From: Oscillospiraceae bacterium
GTDB taxonomy: Bacteria; Bacillota; Clostridia; Oscillospirales; Ruminococcaceae
Length of the DNA stretch: 5,420 nucleotides
Direction of reading: 5' to 3'
NCBI GenBank assembly: GCA_020024155.1
Contig: JAHHUE010000089.1
Span: 1 to 5,420, forward strand
Shown here piece after piece: positions 1-5,420 of the stretch. Each line of letters starts with the position of its first letter. The first letter of the stretch is position 1. The notes under the pieces were generated by a model. That model saw nothing but the letters and a program-made list of their open reading frames with translations. It ran no database searches and was not told the DNA's origin. Position numbers and translations under genes: made by a program.

Positions 1-159
1 CATCTGTGTTGCCTAGTTCATAAATCAATGTGTCCAGGATTCTGGGTACATATCATTAGATGTATAACTAATTTTTATGTGTAATCTTAGCCTGCAAATA
101 AAAAATCAAGAGGAAAAACAATAAAAAACAAATAAATTTTTAATGAATTAAGACATAAC
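1..159. other. Non-coding AT-rich flank with no supported gene
   Basis: Part of this may be the right end of the insertion sequence and part the flanking DNA. On the minus strand an open frame of about 16 codons (PRILDTLIYELGNTD) runs off the window edge at 1. It looks protein-like and might be the remainder of a gene cut by the insertion, but it is too short to call. A short palindrome CCAG-GATT-CTGG lies at about 34-45. Confidence 0.4.
84..94. repeat. 11-bp partner of the inverted repeat near the leader
   Basis: ATCTTAGCCTG is the exact reverse complement of 1542-1552. If these are subterminal inverted repeats, the right end of the insertion sequence lies near 80. Confidence 0.4.
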
Positions 160-187
160 AAAAAAGGCCGCCATAAAAATGTCAGCC
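160..187 (-). terminator. Probable intrinsic terminator after the transposase
   Basis: Twenty-four bases past the TAG, the transcript reads GGCTG, a 12-nt loop, CGGCC, then six T. The stem is five pairs with one G-T, so it is modest, but its position and T-run fit a Rho-independent terminator. Confidence 0.5.
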
Positions 188-211
188 AATAGTAAGTATA
201 TTTAAAGTGAT

Positions 212-1408
212 CTATGAGAGTTGACTTTTTATCTTACCGTAATATATACGCAAAAACTTGTTAGCTCTAGCGGTCATATAGACATAATAAGGCTTGCCTT
301 CTGAACGTTTTTTATCTAAAAATTGATATACAATATCGTCTTCGGGCGATGTTTGCAACAGTACGGACATAACCATAAATAATGTTTTTCTTAATACTGG
401 TGAGCCGTGTTTGGTTGTACGGTTATGTAATGTCTCAAAGCTACCGGATTGATTAACTGAAGGGTCAACGCCTGCAAAAGCTGATAGGGAATTTCTCTTT
501 TTAAAGCGAGTAACATCGCCAATTTCCGCAATTAACTGTGGTCCAAGTGATTTGCCAACACCACACATTGACAGCACAATTTCATATTCTGGAAGCATTG
601 AAGCAAGCTTGTTCATTTCGGTACGAATAAGCTCAACAGAGTGTGATATAGCATTTAGTTGTTCAACAGCAGAGCGAATTATCAGCTTGAATGTTTCATT
701 TTTAGGAGCCGTGGTAACAGTCACTTTGGATAGTGTATATACTTCTTCAGCGGTATTTAATGAAAAGCAATATTTGTTTTTGTTGCACCAAGCAAGATAC
801 TTTTTTGAAAACTCCGTAAGACTGTACTTTCATACACAGTCTGCGTGCCAAAATCTTTCGACAAATTGCACCCATTTTTGAGTTCCGTCTTTCTTTGGAC
901 CACTTGAAAAAACACGATTTATTTCGGGAAATGATTGGTCTAATAATGCTATCAGATTGTTCTTGTGCATAGTTTTTATTTTTGTAAACAAGTCATATTG
1001 GCGATTAAGAATCTTCAGTTGCTCTCTAATAGAATCATTTTCTGTATGAGGGCATATTTCAGTCCAATTAGTCAAACAATACTGTGCTATTTTAATTGAA
1101 TCAGCTTTATCAGACTTAACACTTCTCAGTGAATTGTTATTGAAATTTTTAATAAGTTTTGGGTTGACTGGTGTTACGCTTATGCCATTTTTACTTTAAA
1201 AAGAAAGGATCGGCAAATGATATTTTCCAGTTGCTTCAAGTACAACTTTTGTATCGCCATCTAGTTCCTTTATTATTTTTACAAGCTGCATAAGTTCTGT
1301 TGAAGTGTGGTGTAATTTAAACGGAGAAATCACCACTTCTCCGTAAGGTCTTAGAATATTTACGACACTTTCGTTTTTTGAAACATCAATCCCGACTGCA
1401 TTATTCAT
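212..1408 (-). pseudogene. IS110-family transposase with two in-frame stop codons
   Basis: IS110 transposases are DEDD (RuvC-like) recombinases with a C-terminal serine domain; they move the element through a circular intermediate. One uninterrupted frame of 398 codons runs from the ATG after GGAAGGGAG to TAG 214-212. The DEDD part shows GIDVSK (D8), VLEATGKY (E58) and SDKAD (D100, D103); the middle is a helical region (LKTL-like LKILNRQYDLF, KNNLIALLDQ); the C-terminal Transposase_20 domain has CGVGKSLGPQLIAEIGD, FAGVDP and QSGS (S321/S323, candidate catalytic serine), ending PYYVYMTARANKFLRIYYGK. Codon 71 is TAA (1198-1196), probably from TTA, and codon 193 is TGA (832-830), where I recall the family having Arg, so CGA to TGA is likely. 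No frameshift is present. An upstream in-frame GTG at 1426 is rejected because the SD points to 1408. Full family length, so decay is recent or the stops are base-call errors. Confidence 0.9.
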
Positions 1409-1415
1409 AAATAAT

Positions 1416-1424
1416 CTCCCTTCC
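1416..1424 (-). promoter_or_regulatory. Ribosome binding site for the transposase
   Basis: GGAAGGGAG ends seven bases before the ATG at 1408-1406. It decides the start against the in-frame GTG at 1426, which overlaps the site. Confidence 0.75.
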
Positions 1425-1532
1425 ACAATACAATTTGCGCCCCATTCATACCCATTTATATATTCAAGTTGTCTGATTACACGAACACTTTGGTGGTTCT
1501 ACCTGCATTAACCGAACTGTTGTAAATTAGAG

Positions 1533-1552
1533 AATGGCTGACAGGCTAAGAT
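1533..1552. repeat. 20-bp sequence whose two halves recur inverted at the far end
   Basis: The 20-mer AATGGCTGACAGGCTAAGAT pairs in inverted orientation with two downstream sites: CAGGCTAAGAT (1542-1552) with ATCTTAGCCTG at 84-94 (11 bp), and ATGGCTGACA (1534-1543) with TGTCAGCC at 180-187 plus AT one base on. It may be a subterminal repeat of the element or a chance match with the terminator arm. Confidence 0.5.
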
Positions 1553-1566
1553 ACGGACATTAAATC

Positions 1567-1755
1567 CAACGAGCAGATCGTCAGGCACATTTGTACCTCT
1601 CATTTTACAACTTGGTTATGTGAAAGTAAATCATATATGAATGATGTGACTTACTCGAATTGTATTGTAACAGCGAGCAGACCATTTGTATTCCCACAGG
1701 CTATCCAAACGATAAAACTTCCTCGCTTGAGCAACTCAGCGAGCAGTGTATTTGT
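1567..1755. repeat. Three copies of a spaced repeat CAGCGAGCAG-Nx-ATTTGT
   Basis: On the + strand: CAGCGAGCAG-N3-ATTTGT at 1737-1755, the same with N3 at 1671-1689, and CAACGAGCAG-N12-ATTTGT at 1567-1594. The two blocks are conserved while the spacer bases differ. Start-to-start distances are 66 and 104 bases, which is not CRISPR-like. They fall within the candidate leader RNA; the third copy is inside the 77-nt loop. Confidence 0.7.
1722..1743. repeat. 9-bp hairpin with one bulge and a 3-nt loop
   Basis: CTCGC-T-TGAG-CAA-CTCA-GCGAG: all nine pairs are Watson-Crick with a single bulged T at 1727. Its right arm overlaps the first CAGCGAGCAG repeat, so repeat and stem may be linked. Confidence 0.7.
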
Positions 1756-1775
1756 GTCCCCATTTCCACAAATAC
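1748..1775. repeat. 9-bp perfect hairpin
   Basis: GTATTTGTG (1748-1756) and CACAAATAC (1767-1775) are exact reverse complements around a 10-nt loop. With no T-run next to it, it does not look like a terminator; it is probably part of the leader RNA. Confidence 0.7.
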
Positions 1776-1779
1776 CTCG

Positions 1780-1794
1780 TTAGGGATACCCTAA
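1780..1794. repeat. 6-bp hairpin with triloop
   Basis: TTAGGG-ATA-CCCTAA lies about 40 bases past the hsdR stop. It has no T-run on the minus strand, so it is a poor hsdR terminator; it may be the 5' end of the leader RNA or near the left end of the element. Confidence 0.5.
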
Positions 1795-1831
1795 GACCCT
1801 ACAATAAAATCATAATATAATTTTGATAAAA

Positions 1832-4565
1832 TTAATTAGAATATTTTTTGAAGTTTTCTGCTTGCTCTAAAACTTCTTTATATACATCATCTATTATAAC
1901 CGGAGGATAGTCAAACTCATATTTTGGGGAAACAGATTTCAAAATATCATAAAAAGCTTTTTCTTCAAAATCTATACTCTTTTTTTAAATGAATCTTTTT
2001 CTTGTTTTAATTCGTGTAATAGATTTGCAAGTTGTTCTGCTACATCGGCTAAAACCTCATTTGCATATGATTCATCTTTACGACGATTGTTAATTCATCG
2101 ACCACTCGCTTCATTCTATCAGCAAATTCTATACCCATAATCTTATTAACTTTTCTAAACTCATCTATTGCCTGCGATAATAATCTTTGCAAAATTTTTA
2201 TTTTTGTATTTGGCAATTGAATAGCATTAATCTTATCCATATATTCATCACTAAAAATATCAACTGAAATATGTTTGCCTGTTTCAAAAAGCTCTTCAAT
2301 ACCGTCAGATTGAATTGCACCCTCTAACATTTCTCTAACACGAGCATTCATTTGAGATATATCAGGTGCATCTCCTTTTGTAAGTTTAAAAAGAATAGAA
2401 CGAACAGAACAATAGAAATGAATATAATCTTTTTCACAATCTGCTATCTTGTCACTTGAACCACAAAGATTAAATGCTTGTTTCATTCTCTTTACAGCTA
2501 CCATAAATCTAGTTTCTAGGTCTTTTGATAATTGAACATATTCAACAGCTCTATTCAAGCAATTTAACTGGTCTTTTGGTAAACCATTAAAATAGTCATT
2601 ACTATTAAAATTGTGGAACATTTGATCTAACACTTCTAGTTGATCCTTGACGATAACCACCGATTGTTCAATACCTTCAAATTCATCACTTTCACAATTA
2701 GTGTACTTCTAAGGAGCTACATTCATATTCTTCTTTATATCAAATATCAATATAATCGACAATTAAGCCTTTATCTTTACCAGCACATACACGATTAACA
2801 CGAGAAATCGTTTGAATCAAAGTATGTTGCTGTATTGGTTTATCAATATAAATAGTATCTAATTCAGGCACATCAAATCCTATTAGCCACATATCTACAA
2901 CAATAGCAATTTTAAAATTAGATTTAGGATTTTTAAATTGACGGTCAAGTTCTTTTCGATCATCCTTAGTTCCGAGCATCTCATAAAGTTCTGCTTCGTC
3001 ATCTTTATTTCTTGTCATAACCAATTTAATTTTTTCAATTGGTTTTAATTCCTTTTTGTCTTTTTCAGATAAATTAGATTCATCATCAGACAAATGCATT
3101 TCAGCCCATTCAGGTCTAAGTTCAACAATAATCTTATAGAAATTGTACGCAATACTTCTATTAGAACATACAAACATTGCTTTACCCGCAACTGTAGCTC
3201 CTTCTTTGACACGTGTTTCATAGTGTTTGATAAAATCTTCTGCGACTGCACGAAGTCGATCAGGATAGCCGATAATCATATCTAGATGAGCAACTGCTTT
3301 TTGACTCTCTTCAATTTGATGTTCATTAGCACCTTTTTTTCGCATTGTGCGTAATATTTTTCAATTTCTTGAATCTTTGCTTGGTTCAAATTTACCCTTG
3401 CTGCACGTCCATCATAAACAAGATTAACTGTAATTCCATCACGAACAGATTCAGTAATTGTATAGGCATCAACAACAGGAACAAAAACTTCAATTGTTCC
3501 ATCTATAGGAGTTCTTGTAAAACCTACGTAAGTTGCATTTGGAAGTGAATCGTGCAAATATTTTGCAAATCCATATGAACGTTGAACGCCCTTTTCTGTA
3601 ACTTTAACTTTTTGGTCTAAATTTATCTGGCTTCTGTGTGCCTCATCCGAAATACAAATAACATTATTTCTATCTGTTAGTAACTGCAAATCTTCGATAA
3701 ATTTCTGGATTGTAGCCAAATATACACCACCACTTGTACGTCCCTGTAATTCCTCACGAAGCTTTTCACGAGATTCAATACTAACAACAGTTTCGTCACC
3801 GATGTATTTTTTAGAAGAGATAAACTGCTTAGAAAGTTGGTCATCTAAATCCGTTCTGTCTGTTATAACAACAATTGTTGGAGAACGGAAATATGTGCTT
3901 TTCATCAATAATCTAGTTAAGAAAAGCATTGTATAACTTTTACCACAACCAGTTGCTCCAAAATATGTACCACCTTTACCATCTCCATTAGGTTTTATGT
4001 GGTTTTTAATATTTTCAAACAGTTTATTTGCTGCAAAATATTTGAGGATAACGGCATACTATCTTTAAATCTTTATCTGAAGAATCTGGGAAATAGATAA
4101 AATCATTGATAATAGCAAGTAATCGTTCTTTACGAAACATTCCTTTAATCATTGTAACAAGAGAACTAATACCATCGACTTCTTTATCATTTTCATCAAT
4201 TTTTCTCCACGCATAAAAGAAATCATAGGGACTAAAGAAAGAACCATATTTGTTATTTACTCCATCACTGATAACAATAAATGCGTTGTATTTAAAGAGT
4301 TCTGGAATATCTCTGCGATAACGTACTGTAAGCTGCTTGTACGCATCCATAATAGTTGTATTTTCTTTTACAGCACTCTTAAACTCAAACACAACAACAG
4401 AAATACCATTTAAGAACAGTATTCAGTCATAGTATCAAACTTGGACTCGGAATTATTGGAAGTCCTTACGTCAAATGCTTTCCATAAAGATGTATGATTA
4501 CTCTGATTGGTTCTGACGCTTGTTTTTGCTTCAACCTCTTTTATTACATCTCCAGGTTTTAACAT
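1832..4565 (-). pseudogene. hsdR: Type I restriction enzyme subunit R (HsdR), multiply frameshifted
   Basis: HsdR cuts unmodified DNA after ATP-driven translocation, in complex with HsdM and HsdS (not in this window). Domains in order: a PD-(D/E)xK nuclease domain with LFLNGISVVVFEFKSA (ExK part near 4395); an SF2 motor with Walker A GATGCGKS (about 3962-3936), ITDRTDLDDQL, DEAH (3647-3636), GFTRTP (motif III, about 3524-3507), GFDVPELDTIYIDKP and ISRVNR; then a helical C-terminus (LNCLNRAVEYVQ, DYIHFYCSVRSILFKLTKG, FEEKAFYDILK, VYKEVLEQAENFKKY). Breaks: about 4419 (one base lost), 4043-4041 (one A extra), 3340-3334 (A-run short by one), 2750-2737 (7-bp duplication), TAG 2711-2709, about 2089 (one base lost), 1986-1980 (A-run short by one). 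I chose ATG 4565 as the first start after an in-frame TAA (4586-4584); no Shine-Dalgarno is visible and only about 54 residues precede LFLNG, fewer than usual. About 45 C-terminal residues also seem missing. It is non-functional as written, or badly sequenced. Confidence 0.88.
2737..2750. repeat. Perfect 7-bp tandem duplication inside hsdR
   Basis: ATATCAA occurs twice back to back (2737-2743 and 2744-2750). Removing one copy restores the minus-strand reading VDYIDIKKNMNVA, which fits the HsdR family after motif VI. The extra copy therefore accounts for this frameshift. Confidence 0.8.
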
Positions 4566-4583
4566 ATTTGCATTGAAAACTGG

Positions 4584-5270
4584 TTACTTAATAATTTTAT
4601 CTTTAATTATTGCAGATATTTTTTTGTAATTATCTTTATCTTCATCATTTAGTGCTTTCCAGTTAACAAATTCAACATCTAAGTCTGATCTATTAGTATT
4701 ACTTATTTTTGGAATTTGAAGTAATTTAATACTATATTCTTGACTGTCATAAATTTCTTGAGACAGTTCAGTTTTGCATTTATCAATATATTTTTTATAT
4801 CTAACATATCTTTAGAGAACAATTCTCGTTGTGAAACCAATTGCTCATTTACTCTCATATCTGAAAATTGGAGTACATACGCTAAACAAGTATTAATAGA
4901 ATATTCATCGCCGAATAATTTCACGACAATATTTTCATAATTATAAAGCATCGACTGGCATTCACCAAACAAAAGTATATCTCTACCCGCTTTCTTTTGG
5001 TACTGTTTTATACATTCTTTTAGTTCCCAAGCTTTTTTCTCACCATCATTTTTTTATATCTTCCATTTTTTCTTTATAAAAATAACCTTCTCCTATTGTT
5101 GATTGAAAATATGCGTGAAAAAGTTTAGTCCACGCAATAACCATCAATATAATGCAATTTTCTATTCTAAACTTAGTACGAGGACAGTTATATGTTTCAA
5201 CTGCTGTTAAGGCACTATTAACTGAATTTTCAAAAATAGTTTTTGCTTTACCTTGTCTCAATGTAATCAT
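4584..5270 (-). pseudogene. DUF3644 domain protein, frameshifted as given
   Basis: Starting at the ATG after AGGAG and restoring one A at each of three A-runs (5071-5066, 5055-5049, 4796-4791) gives one frame of about 229 residues ending in KDKIIK at the TAA 4586-4584. The N-terminus has the DUF3644 pattern: a helix with SALTAVETYN, then FRIENCIILMVIAWTKLFHA, then YFYKE and GEKKAWELKECI. The C-terminal half has FGECQSMLYNYEN and LAYVLQFS. The family has no firmly known biochemical role; members are often found near restriction or other defence genes, as here. No signal peptide or membrane span is seen, so it is probably cytosolic. Oddity: KKAG is followed directly by RDILLFGEC, whereas from memory the family has about 25 more residues there, including an RNKIEHR-like motif. 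Either the gene decayed or the three A-runs are sequencing undercalls. Family assignment is fairly secure; function is unknown. Confidence 0.7.
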
Positions 5271-5276
5271 ATTATT

Positions 5277-5281
5277 CTCCT
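5277..5281 (-). promoter_or_regulatory. Ribosome binding site for the DUF3644 gene
   Basis: AGGAG lies six bases upstream of the ATG at 5270-5268. This is a good Shine-Dalgarno match at normal spacing and fixes the start codon. Confidence 0.75.
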
Positions 5282-5309
5282 ATTTTCATATTGATAAATT
5301 AATACAATT

Positions 5310-5420
5310 TTAATCGACTCGATGTAGGTTTCTTGTAGGACCTCCAACATAAATGCTTTTTGCTATTTCCTGTAGATCAAAATCTTCGTCACAAATAATA
5401 TTGTCACAAGGGACGTGTAC
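5310..5420 (-). CDS. 3' end of an unrecognised protein gene (partial, runs off the window)
   Basis: An open frame enters from the window edge and ends at a TAA at 5312-5310, giving 36 residues; the carboxyl end reads IYVGGPTRNLHRVD. I do not recognise the family. The stretch has acidic residues (CDEDFDLQE) and no membrane segment. It lies on the same strand as DUF3644 and hsdR, and its stop is 39 bases before the DUF3644 start with no visible terminator between, so it is probably the preceding gene of the same operon. Given the context it could be another restriction-modification or defence component, but that is inference. The visible piece is short enough that chance openness cannot be excluded. 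Confidence 0.4.
   Translation of the reverse strand, partial: VHVPCDNIICDEDFDLQEIAKSIYVGGPTRNLHRVD

Larger units (their letters stand above)
1519..1794 (-). ncRNA. Candidate structured leader RNA of the IS110 element (bridge/seek-RNA-like)
   Basis: This non-coding stretch between hsdR and the transposase is dense in perfect stems. In transcript order: TTAGGG-TAT-CCCTAA (1794-1780); a 9-bp stem GTATTTGTG/CACAAATAC with a 10-nt loop (1775-1748); a 9-bp stem with one bulge and a TTG loop (1743-1722); a stem AGTAA plus ATCAT with a 5-nt bulge (1655-1625); and a long-range stem GTTGTAAA/TTTACAAC (1611-1604 with 1526-1519) plus AGAG/CTCT, enclosing a 77-nt loop. A first hairpin followed by large looped stems is the layout known for IS110-group bridge RNAs, which lie upstream of the transposase and guide donor and target choice. 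I could not match the loop to both element ends, so guide function is inferred. Structured RNA is better supported than bridge RNA. Confidence 0.4.
84..1800 (-). mobile_element. IS110-family insertion sequence, ends not fixed
   Basis: The element carries a single IS110-type transposase (1408-212), a long structured leader upstream and a hairpin-T-run downstream. IS110 elements usually lack clear terminal inverted repeats and need not make target duplications, so the ends cannot be read directly. If the leader belongs to the element, the left end lies between the hsdR stop (1832) and about 1795. If instead the 11-bp inverted pair 84-94/1542-1552 marks subterminal repeats as in the IS1111 subgroup, the element would be only about 1.47 kb (roughly 1555 to 80) and the 1560-1800 structures would be outside it. 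Both lengths suit the family. With two stops in its transposase it is probably immobile on its own. Confidence 0.55.

Noticed and set aside
830..832. TGA read as a sense codon (alternative genetic code or selenocysteine)
   Set aside because: The same gene also has an in-frame TAA, the family residue here is Arg rather than Trp or Sec as I recall it, and the neighbouring genes are also damaged.
552..881. + strand open frames at 552-881, 3094-3285, 3345-3548 and 4740-4940
   Set aside because: Each lies antisense to well-recognised transposase, HsdR or DUF3644 protein, and none shows a known motif or a good ribosome binding site.
1567..1755. CRISPR array
   Set aside because: Only three copies, unequal spacing (66 and 104 bases), very short conserved blocks, and no cas genes.
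1780..1794. Intrinsic terminator for hsdR
   Set aside because: The hairpin has only six pairs and is not followed by a T-run on the minus strand.
1780..1795. Resemblance of TAGGGATA to a homing-endonuclease (I-SceI) site
   Set aside because: Only the first eight bases agree; the rest does not match.
3045..3251. Minus-strand open frame overlapping the HsdR motor region
   Set aside because: It is an out-of-frame shadow of the recognised HsdR reading (…ETRVKEGATVAGKAMFVC).
3334..3340. Programmed ribosomal frameshifting at A-runs
   Set aside because: Several independent breaks in two genes would each need it, and no pseudoknot or conserved slippery arrangement is apparent; error or decay is simpler.

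Overview
The window is AT-rich with A-rich codon use. Its proteins look like those of low-GC Firmicutes, most likely a gut-type member of Clostridia; this rests on remembered protein similarity, not a search. Every gene I can support lies on the minus strand, so the biological order runs from high to low coordinates.

Layout in transcription order: (1) the last 36 codons of an unrecognised gene (5420-5310); (2) a DUF3644-family gene (5270-4584) with a clear ribosome binding site; (3) an hsdR gene for the restriction/translocase subunit of a type I restriction-modification enzyme (4565-1832), starting 18 bases after the DUF3644 stop; (4) a 423-base non-coding leader (1831-1409) packed with hairpins and repeats; (5) an IS110-family transposase (1408-212) with its own Shine-Dalgarno and a likely terminator (187-160); (6) flanking DNA (159-1). 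Genes 1-3 look like one defence operon. No hsdM or hsdS is visible here, so the methylase and specificity subunits must lie outside the window or be lost.

None of the three main genes reads through as given. The transposase keeps one frame for 398 codons but has two in-frame stops (TAA, TGA). DUF3644 and hsdR are broken by about nine indels plus one in-frame TAG, yet the protein stays recognisable across each break. Five of the nine indels are one-base losses in runs of 6-7 A (T on the + strand). One is a perfect 7-bp tandem duplication. This pattern suggests either homopolymer undercalling in long-read data or slippage-driven decay or phase variation; sequence alone cannot decide. Apparent in-frame losses (DUF3644 middle, HsdR C-terminus, probably HsdR N-terminus) and a changed helicase motif (GFTRTP) are harder to blame on homopolymer errors.

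The most interesting unexplained part is the leader between hsdR and the transposase. It holds a chain of strong hairpins, a long-range 8-bp stem enclosing a 77-nt loop, and three copies of a spaced repeat. In IS110-type elements this is where the structured guide (bridge/seek) RNA can be encoded.
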